Source: Bradyrhizobium sp. SZCCT0148
GTDB lineage: Bacteria; Pseudomonadota; Alphaproteobacteria; Rhizobiales; Xanthobacteraceae
Assembly (NCBI RefSeq): GCF_018129985.1
Contig: NZ_JAFCKT010000003.1
Location: forward strand, 124,001-188,000
Length of the DNA: 64,000 nucleotides
Direction: 5' to 3'
This document shows positions 55,361 to 64,000 of the stretch, in pieces. Under the pieces are notes generated by a model. The model worked only from the letters and a program-made list of their open reading frames with translations, had not been told where the DNA came from and did no database searches. The position numbers and the translations under genes are program-made. How positions within the stretch are numbered: the first letter of the stretch is position 1; every line of letters begins with the position of its first letter.

Positions 55361-55366
55361 AGGATT
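55361..55366 (+). promoter_or_regulatory. Shine-Dalgarno deciding the pckA start
   Basis: AGGATT within TAGGAGGATTTTTC stands 5-10 bases before the GTG at 55371. The perfect AGGAGG core (55358-55363) fixes that GTG as the start and excludes the upstream in-frame ATG at 55344. Confidence 0.75.
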
Positions 55367-55370
55367 TTTC

Positions 55371-56987
55371 GTGCAAGAGACGGGCGTGCGCAACGGTGCC
55401 TTCGGCGCCGACAAGTTCGGCTTAAAAAATCTCAAGCAGGTTCACTGGAACCTCGGTGCGCCGCAGCTCTATCAATACTCGCTCGCTGCGGGCGAGGCGG
55501 TGCTGTCCGCTGACGGCGCGCTCTGCGCCGACACCGGCGAGTTCACCGGGCGCAGCCCGAAGGACAAGTTCACGGTGCGCGACGCCACCACCGACAAGAA
55601 GATGTGGTGGGCCGGCAACCAATCCATCACCGCAGAGCAGTTCGAGACGCTCTATCAGGATTTCCTCAAGCACGCCGAAGGCAAGAAGCTGTTCGCGCAG
55701 GATCTCTACGGCGGCGCCGATCCGGCCTACCGGATCAAGACACGCGTCTTCACCGAGCTCGCCTGGCACTCGCTGTTCATCCGCACGCTTCTAATCCGCC
55801 CCGAGGCGATCGAGCTGTCGACCTTCGTGCCGGAGCTCACCATCATCGATATGCCAAGCTTCCGCGCCGATCCGAAGCGTCACGGCTGCAAGTCGGAGAA
55901 CGTCGTCGCGATCGACTTCGCGCGCAAGATCGTCCTGATCGGCGGCTCCTACTACGCCGGCGAGATGAAGAAGTCGGTCTTCACCACGCTGAACTATTAT
56001 CTGCCCGAGCGCGGCGTGATGCCGATGCATTGCTCGGCCAATGTCGGCGCCAAGGGCGACACCGCGATCTTCTTCGGCCTGTCGGGCACCGGCAAGACCA
56101 CGTTGTCGGCCGATCCCAACCGCACGCTGATTGGCGACGACGAGCATGGCTGGGGCCCGAACGGCGTCTTCAATTTCGAGGGCGGCTGCTACGCCAAGTG
56201 CATCAAGCTGTCGCAGGAAGCCGAGCCGGAGATCTACGCGGCATCGACGCGCTTCGGCGCGGTGCTCGAGAACTGCGTGCTCGACGAAGACACCCGCGCT
56301 GTGGATTTCGACGACGGCTCCAAGACCGAGAACACCCGTTCGGCCTATCCCCTCGACTTCATCCCGAACGCCTCGCGCACCGGCCGCGCGCCGCAGCCGA
56401 AGAACGTGGTGATGCTTGCCGCCGACGCCTTCGGCGTGCTGCCGCCGATTGCAAAACTCTCGCCGGCGCAGGCGATGTACCACTTCCTGTCCGGCTACAC
56501 CGCCAAGGTCGCCGGCACCGAGCGCGGTCTCGGCAACGAGCCGCAGCCGGAATTCTCCACCTGCTTCGGCTCGCCCTTCCTGCCGCTCGATCCCTCGGTT
56601 TACGGCAACATGCTGCGTGACCTCATCGCCCAGCACAATGTCGATTGCTGGCTGGTCAACACCGGCTGGACCGGCGGCAAGTACGGCGTCGGCTCGCGCA
56701 TGCCGATCAAGGTGACGCGCGCGCTGCTCACCGCCGCGCTCGACGGTTCGCTTCGCAACGTCGAATTCCGCACCGACAAGTATTTCGGCTTCGCGGTCCC
56801 GACCGCGCTGCCCGGCGTGCCCGCCGAGATCCTCAACCCGGTCAACACCTGGAAGGACAAGGACGAGTTCGACAAGACCGCCCGCGCGCTGGTCGGCATG
56901 TTCCAGAAGAACTTCGCCAAGTTCGAGGCCCAGGTCGACGCCGAGGTGCGCGCTGCCGCCCCGGAGGTGAAGCTCGCGGCGGAGTAA
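55371..56987 (+). CDS. pckA: Phosphoenolpyruvate carboxykinase (ATP)
   Basis: A 538-residue enzyme. The P-loop [16 protein letters not shown] is near residue 236, preceded by the metal-binding [38 protein letters not shown] and [15 protein letters not shown] are all family signatures. It converts oxaloacetate and ATP to phosphoenolpyruvate, CO2 and ADP, the first step of gluconeogenesis from C4 acids. It starts at GTG 55371 and ends with a perfect terminator. In Agrobacterium and Sinorhizobium pckA is next to chvI; here the HugZ and CHAT genes intervene. Confidence 0.96.
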   Translation: MQETGVRNGAFGADKFGLKNLKQVHWNLGAPQLYQYSLAAGEAVLSADGALCADTGEFTGRSPKDKFTVRDATTDKKMWWAGNQSITAEQFETLYQDFLKHAEGKKLFAQDLYGGADPAYRIKTRVFTELAWHSLFIRTLLIRPEAIELSTFVPELTIIDMPSFRADPKRHGCKSENVVAIDFARKIVLIGGSYYAGEMKKSVFTTLNYYLPERGVMPMHCSANVGAKGDTAIFFGLSGTGKTTLSADPNRTLIGDDEHGWGPNGVFNFEGGCYAKCIKLSQEAEPEIYAASTRFGAVLENCVLDEDTRAVDFDDGSKTENTRSAYPLDFIPNASRTGRAPQPKNVVMLAADAFGVLPPIAKLSPAQAMYHFLSGYTAKVAGTERGLGNEPQPEFSTCFGSPFLPLDPSVYGNMLRDLIAQHNVDCWLVNTGWTGGKYGVGSRMPIKVTRALLTAALDGSLRNVEFRTDKYFGFAVPTALPGVPAEILNPVNTWKDKDEFDKTARALVGMFQKNFAKFEAQVDAEVRAAAPEVKLAAE

Positions 56988-57010
56988 TCTTCGCCCGGTT
57001 TGAATTGCAA

Positions 57011-57040
57011 GAGGGCGGCCGCGAGGCCGCCCTCTTTGTT
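57011..57040 (+). terminator. Rho-independent terminator of pckA
   Basis: A perfect 10-bp stem (GAGGGCGGCC / GGCCGCCCTC) with the four-base loop GCGA is followed by TTTGTT, 23 bases after the stop codon. Confidence 0.93.
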
Positions 57041-57058
57041 TGTGCCGGGATCTTTCCG

Positions 57059-57146
57059 TCGTCATTGCGAGCGCAGCGAAGCAATCCAGAATCCCTCCGC
57101 GGAGAGATTCTGGATTGCTTTGTCGCTGCGCTCCTCGCAATGACGA
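57059..57146. repeat. Bradyrhizobium-type long palindromic repeat (GTCATTGCGAGCG...)
   Basis: An 88-base near-perfect inverted repeat. The outer arms are TCGTCATTGCGA (57059-57070) and TCGCAATGACGA (57135-57146); inward the left arm continues GCGCAGCGAAGCAATCCAGA and the right arm carries its complement with small gaps. The same text is found between genes throughout Bradyrhizobium genomes. It lies between pckA's terminator and the end of the thioesterase gene. Confidence 0.85.
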
Positions 57147-57160
57147 GTTTGAAAATCAGC

Positions 57161-57976
57161 TCACGCCTTGAAATACGCCATCTGTGTCGTGGTTGCGAGC
57201 AGCCTGCCGTTCGGCGACCACAATTCGGCATTCTGGTCGGCGTAGCTCTTGTGCATGATCTTCGAATCGGCCGTCGCCAGCACGCGTGTGATGTTCTCGG
57301 CCGCGAGCGCCTCGCTGTCGGTGTGGAAGTAGGTCGTCAGCGACACCGTGCCGAACGGCACCAGCTCGCGCCGCGCGTGGAAGATGCGGCCGAAGAAGGC
57401 GTCGGACATCGACATCAGCGACGGCATGTCGAGCTTGCGCGGCTCGCGGTCGCTGATCCAGATCTTCGAATAGGTGCTGGCAAGCTCAGGCTGCGGCGGG
57501 CCGATCCGCATCTCGCCCTCGACGAAGCGGAATTCGTACTGGTTGGCCCAGGAGGCCTTGATCTTCGGGAACGGCAGGGTCTCCTCGAATGGCTTTGCTT
57601 CCGGATATTGCGCCACCCGGTGCTCCCAGGACGGCCGCCGCTCGGCGAACACGGCGGTGGCGAGCGTTGCGACCTCGCCGCCGTCCTGGCTGAGTTCGAC
57701 GCTCCAGTGCTGGCTTGAGCGGTTGGCCTTCACCAGCCGCACGTCGAGATCGAACGGCCCCTTGGCGATCGGCGCGCAATAGTTGACGGTGAGGGCGAGC
57801 GGGTCGCCGGCGGCTTGCGGATGCTCGATCAGCGCGCGCAGGATGGTGGCGGCGGTGACGCCGCCGAACGGACCGACAAAGGCCCAGTAATCGTCGCTGG
57901 TGTGCCCCTGCCAGCTGGAGTCGCCGGCGGTGACGCGGGTGGCGTCGTCGAAGGGATGCGGAAGCTTGGCGTGCAT
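57161..57976 (-). CDS. TesB-like acyl-CoA thioesterase
   Basis: A 271-residue double-hotdog thioesterase. The first hotdog begins DDYWAFVGPFGGVTAATILRA and the second holds DMPSLMSMSDAFFGRIF, with the TesB-like Asp-containing loop and the final MAYFKA strand. It hydrolyses acyl-CoA to free acid and CoA, the chain length not being visible. ATG 57976 begins MHAKLPHP. It stands on the minus strand with glgP upstream, 98 bases away; the two are unlikely to be linked in function. Confidence 0.82.
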   Translation of the reverse strand: MHAKLPHPFDDATRVTAGDSSWQGHTSDDYWAFVGPFGGVTAATILRALIEHPQAAGDPLALTVNYCAPIAKGPFDLDVRLVKANRSSQHWSVELSQDGGEVATLATAVFAERRPSWEHRVAQYPEAKPFEETLPFPKIKASWANQYEFRFVEGEMRIGPPQPELASTYSKIWISDREPRKLDMPSLMSMSDAFFGRIFHARRELVPFGTVSLTTYFHTDSEALAAENITRVLATADSKIMHKSYADQNAELWSPNGRLLATTTQMAYFKA

Positions 57977-58073
57977 TTGTCGATCCGGCGTTCAATGACG
58001 GACGTCATATCACGTCCGTCGCCGGCTTGTGCAACTACCTGCGGGGTAACGCCGCTTCCACGGCGCGGAAAAA

Positions 58074-60596
58074 TCAGCCGGCGGCGTCGCGCAGGTTGGG
58101 CAGCAGCGGTGTGGTCGGATTCACCGGCACGTTCCAGATTTCCTCGGCATATTCACGGATGGTGCGATCCGACGAGAACCACGCCATGCGCGCGACGTTG
58201 AGGATGGACGCGCGGGTCCAGGCCGGCGCCACCAGCCAGCGCGCATCGACGCCGCGCTGCGCCTCGTAATAGGAATCGAAATCGGCGCTGACCATGTAAT
58301 GGTCGAGATAGCGCAGCGCATGCGCGATCGACTCGAAACGTCCGGGGTCGCCGGGCGAGAACTCGCCGGCACCGATCGCGTTGATGGCGCGCGAGAGCTT
58401 CGGCGAATTGCGGATCACGTCGGAGGCGTCCAGCCCCTGCTTGCGCCGGATCATCACGTCGCCCGCTTCCATGCCGAAGATTGCGATGTTCTCCGCGCCG
58501 ACATGGTCGCGGATCTCGATATTGGCGCCGTCGAGCGTGCCGATGGTGAGGGCGCCGTTGAGCGACAGCTTCATGTTGCCGGTGCCGGACGCCTCCATGC
58601 CTGCGGTCGAGATCTGCTCCGACAGGTCGGCCGCGGGAATGATCACCTCGGCGAGACTGACATTGTAGTCCGGCAGGAACACGACCTTGAGCTTGCCGCC
58701 GATCGCGGGATCGTTGTTGACGACCTCGGCGACGTCGTTGATCAGCTTGATGATCAGCTTGGCATAGCGATAGCTCGCCGCCGCCTTGCCGGCGAAGATT
58801 TTCACCCGCGGCACCCAATTGCCGGTGGGATCGTCCTTGATCGCCTGGTACAGCGCGACGGTCTCGATGATGTTGAGCAGCTGGCGCTTGTATTCGTGGA
58901 TGCGCTTGATCTGCACGTCGAACAGCGCGCTCGGGTCGACCTTGATGCCGAGCCGTTCGCCGATGAGGCGCGCCAGCGCGGTCTTGTTGTGAAGCTTGAC
59001 GCTGCGGAACCTCTTCTGGAATTCGACGTCGCTGGCGCGCGCCTCGATCAGGCTGAGCTGGGTAGGATCGTCGAGCACGGCCTCGCCGCAGGTCTCGCGC
59101 AACAGATCGGTCAGCCGCGGGTTCGCCAGCATCAGCCAGCGCCGGAAGGTGATGCCGTTGGTCTTGTTGGTGATGCGGCCGGGATAGAGATGGTTGAGAT
59201 CGTGGAACACCGTCTCGCGCATCAGGTCCGAATGCATCGCCGAGACGCCGTTGATGCGGTGCGAGCCGACGAAAGCGAGCTGGCCCATGCGCACGCGCCG
59301 GCCGCTCTTCTCGTCGATTAGCGAAACCGAGGCACGGAAATCGATGTCGCCGGGGCAGCGCGCTTCGGCGAGCGCCAGATGCTGCACGTTGATACGGTAG
59401 ATGATCTCCAGGTGCCGCGGCAGCAGCCGCTCGAACAGCTCGACCGGCCAGGTCTCCAGCGCCTCGGGCAGCAGCGTGTGGTTGGTGTAGGAGAGCGTGG
59501 CGACCGTGACCTTCCAGGCCTCGTCCCAGCGGAAATTGTGCAGATCGACGAGGATGCGCATCAGCTCGGTGACGGCAAGGCTCGGATGGGTGTCGTTGAG
59601 CTGCACGGCGACCTTGCTCGACAGGCTGCGCAGCTGGCCGTCCGAGGCAAGGTGCCGCTTGATCAGATCCTGCAGCGAGGCCGAGACGAAGAAATATTCC
59701 TGGCGCAAGCGCAACTCGCGGCCCGCCGGGCTCTCGTCGTTCGGATAGAGGAATTTGCAGATCGCTTCGGCGCGCGACTGCTCGGCGCTGGCGCTGACAT
59801 AGTCGCCCTTGTTGAAGGCATCCAGCTTCAACGGATCGGGCGAGCGCGCCGACCACAGGCGGAGCGCGTTGACGTGCTGGCCGCGCCAGCCGACGATCGG
59901 CGTGTCATAGGCGATCGCCTGCACGGTCTCGCCCGGATGCCAGATCGCGCGGTCACGGCCCTTGTCGTCGACATGCTCGACGCCGCCGCCGAAATTGATG
60001 TCGTAGATCACCTCGGGCCGCTGCAATTCCCAGGGATTGCCGAAGCTCAGCCATTCGTCCGGATATTCCTGCTGCCAGCCCTGGTTGATGATCTGGCGGA
60101 ACAGGCCGTAATCATAGCGAATGCCGTAGCCGATCGCGGGGATCGACAGCGTCGCCATGCTCTCCATGAAGCAGGCGGCGAGGCGCCCGAGGCCGCCATT
60201 GCCGAGGGCTGCATCCGGCTCGCATTTGCGCAGCTCCGGCAGCGAGACGCCGAGATCGCCGAGCGCGACCTCGAAGATCTTGAGCAGACCCATGTTGTTG
60301 AGCCCGTCGCTGAAGAGACGGCCGATCAGGAATTCGAGCGAGAGATAATAGACGCGCTTGCGGCCCGCATCGTAGCTGTGCTTCTCGGCCGTGAGCCAGC
60401 GATGCACGACACGGTCGCGCAGCGCCAGTGCCGCGGCCTGGTACCAATCGTGCTTGGTCGCCATGCCCGCATCCTTGCCGATGGCAAGGCGCAGCTTCGC
60501 CAGGATCGTGCCCTTGATCTCGGCCAGCGCGAGTTCGTCGATCGGCTGGACGGGGGCGGGAAAACTGGGCTGGAACGATTGATCTTGCAAAGCCAT
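58074..60596 (-). CDS. glgP: Glycogen/alpha-glucan phosphorylase
   Basis: An 840-residue phosphorylase. The PLP lysine is in the signature EASGTGNMKLSLNGALTIG near residue 660, and earlier markers include NGGLGRLAACFMES, YDTPIVGWRGQHVNALRLW, QLNDTHPSLAVTELMRIL and GITFRRWL. It releases glucose-1-phosphate from glycogen or maltodextrin. ATG 60596 follows the Shine-Dalgarno AGGAAG; an ATG six codons upstream (60614) overlaps that site. Other glycogen genes (glgA, B, C) are not in the window. Confidence 0.95.
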   Translation of the reverse strand: MALQDQSFQPSFPAPVQPIDELALAEIKGTILAKLRLAIGKDAGMATKHDWYQAAALALRDRVVHRWLTAEKHSYDAGRKRVYYLSLEFLIGRLFSDGLNNMGLLKIFEVALGDLGVSLPELRKCEPDAALGNGGLGRLAACFMESMATLSIPAIGYGIRYDYGLFRQIINQGWQQEYPDEWLSFGNPWELQRPEVIYDINFGGGVEHVDDKGRDRAIWHPGETVQAIAYDTPIVGWRGQHVNALRLWSARSPDPLKLDAFNKGDYVSASAEQSRAEAICKFLYPNDESPAGRELRLRQEYFFVSASLQDLIKRHLASDGQLRSLSSKVAVQLNDTHPSLAVTELMRILVDLHNFRWDEAWKVTVATLSYTNHTLLPEALETWPVELFERLLPRHLEIIYRINVQHLALAEARCPGDIDFRASVSLIDEKSGRRVRMGQLAFVGSHRINGVSAMHSDLMRETVFHDLNHLYPGRITNKTNGITFRRWLMLANPRLTDLLRETCGEAVLDDPTQLSLIEARASDVEFQKRFRSVKLHNKTALARLIGERLGIKVDPSALFDVQIKRIHEYKRQLLNIIETVALYQAIKDDPTGNWVPRVKIFAGKAAASYRYAKLIIKLINDVAEVVNNDPAIGGKLKVVFLPDYNVSLAEVIIPAADLSEQISTAGMEASGTGNMKLSLNGALTIGTLDGANIEIRDHVGAENIAIFGMEAGDVMIRRKQGLDASDVIRNSPKLSRAINAIGAGEFSPGDPGRFESIAHALRYLDHYMVSADFDSYYEAQRGVDARWLVAPAWTRASILNVARMAWFSSDRTIREYAEEIWNVPVNPTTPLLPNLRDAAG

Positions 60597-60812
60597 CACT
60601 TCCTGGTCGAACACATCACTAACCCTACGCGTCCTGCCGCTGCACCGGAACTGTCACTGAAGCGGTCGTGCACTGCGTTGGCGTAAATTTATGCAAGGAA
60701 CGGGCCGATTTGGGAACCCGGGCGAGCACGGAGAAACCGGGATTCGACGATAGATTGCCGGTCAATTCAGCCATCAGTGTGGAGGAATGATCTGCGAAAA
60801 CGCCGAGCGGCT

Positions 60813-61676
60813 TCACGCTGCCTTGGCCTGCACCGTATCGCAAAACTCGGCGAGACGATCCGCAAGGCGCAGCGTCGCCGGGCTCGCATCAGGCGAGGCC
60901 ATCAGCGCGACCTCGGTCTTGTTGATCGGCGCAAAACCGTCCTTCGCCGTCAGCACGCGGTGGTCGGACTGGATCGACATCTCCGACAGGATGCTCAGCC
61001 CCATGCCGGCGGCGACCGCGGCCTGGATGCCTGACAGGCTCGACGAGGAATAGGCCATGTGCCAGGCGCGGCCGACGCTTTCCAGCGCGTGGATGGCGCC
61101 GGCACGGTAGAGGCAGCCGGACGGGAAGCCGATCAGCGGCACGGACGCGGCGTGGACGTCGACAGGATGGCTCTTGCTGGTGACCCAGTGGACACGCTCC
61201 GGCCAAACCGCGATCGCGCCCTTCTCGCCGGCCGCACGCTTGAACAACGCAAGATCGAGCTCGCCGCGTTCGAGATCGCGCGCCAGATGCTTGCTCTGAT
61301 CGGCGCGCACGTCGAGCCGCAGGCCCGGATGCGAGCGCGAGAACGCCCCCAGCAGTTTGGTCAGCCGGTACGCCGCGAAATCCTCGGGGATGCCGAGCCG
61401 GATCGCGCCTTCGCCGTCCGGCTGGCGCAGCACGTCGCGCGCCTCCTCGGCGAGCGAGAGCAGACGCCGCGCATAAGACAGCAGCCGTTCGCCGGCCTCG
61501 GTCGGGCGCACGTTCTTGCCGTCGCGATGCAGCAGCACCTGGCCGACGTCGTCCTCCAGCCGCTTGATCTGCTGGCTGACGGTCGATTGCGTGCGGTGGA
61601 CGCGCTCGCCGGCGCGGGTGAAGCCCCCGGCCTCGACCACCGAGACGAAGCTGCGCAGCAGCTCGAGATCGAGCAT
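60813..61676 (-). CDS. LysR-family transcriptional regulator
   Basis: A 287-residue regulator. The winged helix-turn-helix covers residues 1-60 (LRSFVSVVEAGGFTRAGERVHRTQSTVSQQIKRLED), and the rest is a periplasmic-binding-fold effector domain (GAIRLGIPEDFAAYRL, IGFPSGCLYRAGAI). ATG 61676 is chosen because GGAGG lies just upstream; an ATG four codons up overlaps it. It is divergent from the EamA transporter gene, 96 bases apart, which is the usual arrangement for a LysR regulator and its target. Confidence 0.9.
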   Translation of the reverse strand: MLDLELLRSFVSVVEAGGFTRAGERVHRTQSTVSQQIKRLEDDVGQVLLHRDGKNVRPTEAGERLLSYARRLLSLAEEARDVLRQPDGEGAIRLGIPEDFAAYRLTKLLGAFSRSHPGLRLDVRADQSKHLARDLERGELDLALFKRAAGEKGAIAVWPERVHWVTSKSHPVDVHAASVPLIGFPSGCLYRAGAIHALESVGRAWHMAYSSSSLSGIQAAVAAGMGLSILSEMSIQSDHRVLTAKDGFAPINKTEVALMASPDASPATLRLADRLAEFCDTVQAKAA

Positions 61677-61700
61677 GGCGGCCTCCATTCGAAAATCAAC

Positions 61701-61717
61701 TGATCATGAGTTAATCA
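61701..61717. promoter_or_regulatory. Candidate LysR-type operator
   Basis: The intergenic region between the LysR gene and the EamA gene holds TGAT (61701-61704) and ATCA (61714-61717) around a nine-base spacer, an interrupted dyad whose T-N11-A-like form is typical of LysR-type sites. It lies 25 bases from the regulator start and 56 bases from the EamA start. Confidence 0.45.
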
Positions 61718-61772
61718 TTTAATTTCCAAATGGCAAGCGGGGTCCCTAGATCGAGGCCCAGGAGAATGCCCC

Positions 61773-62681
61773 ATGTCGCTTGCCCCCTCGATTCCCGTTC
61801 CCCGCACCCGCTTCAACACGTTGCCGCTCGCCATCGGCCTGTTCTGCCTGCTCTGGAGCTACGCCTTCGTCGCCGGCAAGATCGGCGTCACCCATTGCCC
61901 GCCGCTGATCCTGCTCGCCGCGCGTTTCTCGCTCGCCGGCATCTTGATCCTGGGCGCCACGCTGATGCGCGGCGACTGGTCGTTGTCGTGGCGCGATGCC
62001 GCGATCTTCGCGGTGCTCGGGATTGCCAACAACGCGCTCTATCTCGGCCTCGGCTACACCGGTCTGCAATCAGTCTCGGCCGGCCTCGGCGGCCTGATCG
62101 TCTCGGCCAATCCGGTGTTTACCGCAGCGCTCGCCGCGCTGCTGCTCGGCGAAGGCATGACTTGGCGCAAGGCAAGCGGCCTGCTGCTCGGCGTCATCGG
62201 CGTGACGCTGATCGTCTGGCATCGCCTGTCGGTCGGCACCGACTCGCTTCACGGCATCCTCTTCACGCTGGCCTCGCTGGCCTCGCTCGTCGCCGGGACG
62301 ATCCTGTTCAAGCTGCTGGCGCCAAAGGGATCGCTGTGGATCGGCAACGGCGTGCAGAACCTCGCTGCCGGCATCGCGCTAACGCCGGTTGCGCTGACCT
62401 TCGCCGACGTGCACGCGATCGACTATACGCCCGGGCTGATCGGCGCCTTTGCGTTCCTCGTGCTCGGCGGCTCGATCCTCGCCTATTGGCTCTGGTTCCA
62501 TCTCCTGAAAGTGTGCGGCGCCACCGCCGCCAGCGCCTATCATTTCCTGATGCCGCCGCTCGGCATGCTGTTCGCGTATCTGGTCCTCGGCGAGCATGTC
62601 GAGGCGCGCGACCTGCTCGGCATCATTCCGGTCGCGCTCGGCATCTACCTGGTGACGCGGCCGGCAAAGCTTGTTTCGTAA
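61773..62681 (+). CDS. EamA/DMT-family exporter
   Basis: A 302-residue inner-membrane transporter with ten helices in two EamA halves, of the RhaT/YdcZ-like drug/metabolite transporter superfamily. Helix 1 is LPLAIGLFCLLWSYAFVAGKIG; the second half starts near residue 155. AGGAG lies ahead of the ATG. Under control of the neighbouring LysR gene it likely exports a metabolite or amino acid. A metallo-hydrolase follows after 15 bases and is probably in the same transcript. Confidence 0.88.
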   Translation: MSLAPSIPVPRTRFNTLPLAIGLFCLLWSYAFVAGKIGVTHCPPLILLAARFSLAGILILGATLMRGDWSLSWRDAAIFAVLGIANNALYLGLGYTGLQSVSAGLGGLIVSANPVFTAALAALLLGEGMTWRKASGLLLGVIGVTLIVWHRLSVGTDSLHGILFTLASLASLVAGTILFKLLAPKGSLWIGNGVQNLAAGIALTPVALTFADVHAIDYTPGLIGAFAFLVLGGSILAYWLWFHLLKVCGATAASAYHFLMPPLGMLFAYLVLGEHVEARDLLGIIPVALGIYLVTRPAKLVS

Positions 62682-62696
62682 GAGGAGAGTTCTCTC

Positions 62697-63470
62697 ATGC
62701 CCGTGACCATCACCCTGATCGGCGGCCCAACTGCGCTGATCGAGATCGACGGCTTCCGCCTGCTCACCGATCCGACGTTCGATGCGCCTGGCGCCTATCG
62801 GCTGCCGCATGTGACGCTGGAGAAGACCATCGGCCCCGCGCTGGGGCCCGATGCGATCGGCCCGGTCGATGCCGTGCTGCTCAGCCACGACCAGCATTCG
62901 GACAATCTCGACAATTCCGGCCGCGACTTTCTCCACAAGGTCAAGCGCGTGCTGACGACGGAGGCGGGGGCAAAGCGTCTCGGCGGCCATGCCGAAGGCC
63001 TTGCGCCCTGGAGCACCGCACATCTGAAGGATGGTGACGGCAACACGCTGACCATCACCGCAACGCCGGCGCGCCACGGCCCGGCCGGTATCGAGCCGCT
63101 GTCGGGCGACGTCATCGGCTTCGTGGTGGCTTCGAGCCGCAAGGATACCAGCACGGTCTATGTCAGTGGCGACACCACCTGGTTCGACGGCGTCGCCGAA
63201 GTGGCGCGCCGTTTCAAATGCGGCGTGGTGCTGCCGTTCGCCGGCGCCGCGCAGACGCGCGGGCCGTTCCATCTCACGATGGACACCAACGACACCATCG
63301 AGACGGCGCGCGCCTTCCCCGATGCGACGGTCGTGCCCGTGCACACCGAAGGCTGGGCGCATTTCCGCCAGAACAGCGAGGATCTGCGCAAGACGTTCGA
63401 TGTGCTCGGCTTCGGAACGCGGCTGCGGCTGCTGGAGCCGGGCGTTCCGACGGTGATCGAGGCGCCGTGA
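62697..63470 (+). CDS. MBL-fold hydrolase, UlaG-like
   Basis: A 257-residue metallo-beta-lactamase-fold protein. The metal motif is LLSHDQHSDNLDNSG (H-x-x-H-x-D pattern), with further ligands in TPARHGPAG and YVSGDTTWFDG, and the last His in PVHTEGWAHF. It resembles UlaG/L-ascorbate-6-phosphate lactonase-type and RNase Z-like folds; the substrate is unknown. The ribosome-binding site AGAGGAGAG is strong. It lies 15 bases after the exporter gene, so both serve one LysR-controlled process. Confidence 0.85.
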   Translation: MPVTITLIGGPTALIEIDGFRLLTDPTFDAPGAYRLPHVTLEKTIGPALGPDAIGPVDAVLLSHDQHSDNLDNSGRDFLHKVKRVLTTEAGAKRLGGHAEGLAPWSTAHLKDGDGNTLTITATPARHGPAGIEPLSGDVIGFVVASSRKDTSTVYVSGDTTWFDGVAEVARRFKCGVVLPFAGAAQTRGPFHLTMDTNDTIETARAFPDATVVPVHTEGWAHFRQNSEDLRKTFDVLGFGTRLRLLEPGVPTVIEAP

Positions 63471-63502
63471 GCTGACGCGTGGCGAACGCTCCCCGCCTCG
63501 TC

Positions 63503-63525
63503 ATGGCCGGGCTTGACCCGGCCAT
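63503..63525. repeat. Dispersed palindromic repeat, ATGGCCGGG core
   Basis: A perfect 9-bp inverted repeat, ATGGCCGGG and CCCGGCCAT, with a five-base loop (CTTGA), begins 32 bases after the UlaG-like stop. It matches the core of the element at 43634 and the widespread CCGGGCTTGACCCGG elements of Bradyrhizobium. A second GC-rich hairpin follows near 63590. Confidence 0.7.
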
Positions 63526-63630
63526 CCCGTTCTTTGTCGCACACGAGAACAGTGGACGCCCCGGCGCCGAAGAGGCTTCGGCCGCGGGCCAAGCCCGGGC
63601 AGGACGGCAAGTGAGCGGCAGTCTGCGCCC

Positions 63631-64000
63631 TCAATCCTTCCGGAACACGATCGACGCCATCCATCCCGTCATCAGCGCCATCGCGGCGGTGACGAGGCCG
63701 TAGATCAACCCGTTCTGCCGCGCAGTGGTGGCGACGAACTGCTCGAAGCCGACCTTGACGATCTCGAACGCTGTCTCGGTCTTGCCGATGAACGCGCCGT
63801 TCGCAAACAGTCTGATCTCGACCTCATAGGTGCCGATCGGCACCTCCGCCGGCAGCGGGATGCCGGTGCGGAACAGGGTCGGCGTCAGGAACGTGACGGC
63901 GCTGCCGTCCTCGCGATAGAGCCCGCGCTGGGTGCGCAGGCGGATGAAGGCCGAGCGGAACACGTCGTTCGGCACCACGTCGGCAAAGTCGCCACTGACC
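63631..64000 (-). CDS. TIGR02186-family membrane protein, C-terminal fragment
   Basis: The last ~122 codons of a minus-strand gene cut by the window edge. The open frame runs to base 64000 (VSGDFADVVPNDVF...), so the true start is outside. The sequence LRTQRGLYREDGSAVTFL, TLFRTGIPLPAEVPIGTYEVEIRLF and the C-terminal membrane helix LVTAAMALMTGWMASIVF are typical of the alphaproteobacterial TIGR02186 family, a periplasmic domain anchored by a C-terminal helix, often beside sulfite exporter (TauE-like) genes. Function unknown. Confidence 0.8.
   Translation of the reverse strand, partial: VSGDFADVVPNDVFRSAFIRLRTQRGLYREDGSAVTFLTPTLFRTGIPLPAEVPIGTYEVEIRLFANGAFIGKTETAFEIVKVGFEQFVATTARQNGLIYGLVTAAMALMTGWMASIVFRKD

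Noticed and set aside
60625..60843. A 72-codon minus-strand frame between the LysR gene and glgP
   Set aside because: No ribosome-binding site, no motif, and it overlaps the LysR 3' end.

Overview
The window is chromosomal DNA of a high-GC alphaproteobacterium, most likely Bradyrhizobium or a close relative in the Nitrobacteraceae. This rests on the dense GC-rich coding, the conserved block HPr / EIIA / HprK / ChvG / ChvI near pckA, small secreted proteins typical of Bradyrhizobium, and several dispersed palindromic repeats of the kind scattered through Bradyrhizobium and Rhodopseudomonas genomes. The call comes from gene content only; there is no rRNA to confirm it. I see no tRNA, rRNA, CRISPR array, phage or insertion sequence.

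Layout. 1-4.0 kb: an aromatic acyl-CoA module (CoA ligase fragment and FAD monooxygenase, overlapping by ATGA), two small or Cys-rich secreted proteins and a quinone-type oxidoreductase. 4.2-6.5 kb: a dicarboxylate/amino-acid symporter coupled to a periplasmic binding protein. 6.5-12.2 kb: a RimK-like ATP-grasp protein, ferredoxin-NADP reductase, a membrane-anchored glutamate-synthase-like FMN/Fe-S protein, a PilZ protein and a CorC/HlyC-type protein. 12.4-17.1 kb: a chemoreceptor, a fused two-barrel porin preceded by a perfect palindrome, and a small secreted protein. 17.2-22.6 kb: a creatininase-family hydrolase divergent from a tightly coupled run of ABC importer, 2-hydroxyacid dehydrogenase and tandem-domain protease inhibitor. 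22.8-29.8 kb: a frameshifted SEL1 protein, RadC, a Tat-exported metallo-hydrolase, methionine aminopeptidase, an MscS channel and a K+/H+ antiporter. 29.8-33.1 kb: modCBA and MepA. 33.6-43.5 kb: an EAL phosphodiesterase, a second chemoreceptor, a frameshifted acyl-CoA dehydrogenase-like gene, an MFS transporter, an exported serine hydrolase and an SRPBCC protein. 43.8-47.3 kb: LepA and a GT39-like membrane protein. 47.4-57.0 kb: ptsH, EIIA-Man, hprK, chvG, chvI, then a HugZ-like protein, an exported TPR-CHAT protein and pckA. 57.1-64.0 kb: thioesterase, glycogen phosphorylase, LysR/EamA/UlaG-like genes and a truncated TIGR02186 protein.

How the genes work together. The most coherent regulatory unit runs from HPr to PckA: the HPr kinase/EIIA branch is translationally coupled to the ChvG kinase gene, and ChvI faces the HugZ, CHAT and pckA genes. 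In related alphaproteobacteria this set links carbon status and acid/envelope stress to gluconeogenesis. ModABC supplies molybdate. The 18.2-22.6 kb run looks like a peripheral uptake and catabolic system of unknown substrate. Two genes carry single-base frameshifts in short repeats; these are either true pseudogenes or sequencing errors. The least explained items are the exported TPR-CHAT protein, the two-barrel porin with its palindrome, the symporter/binding-protein pair, and the importer-dehydrogenase-inhibitor operon.
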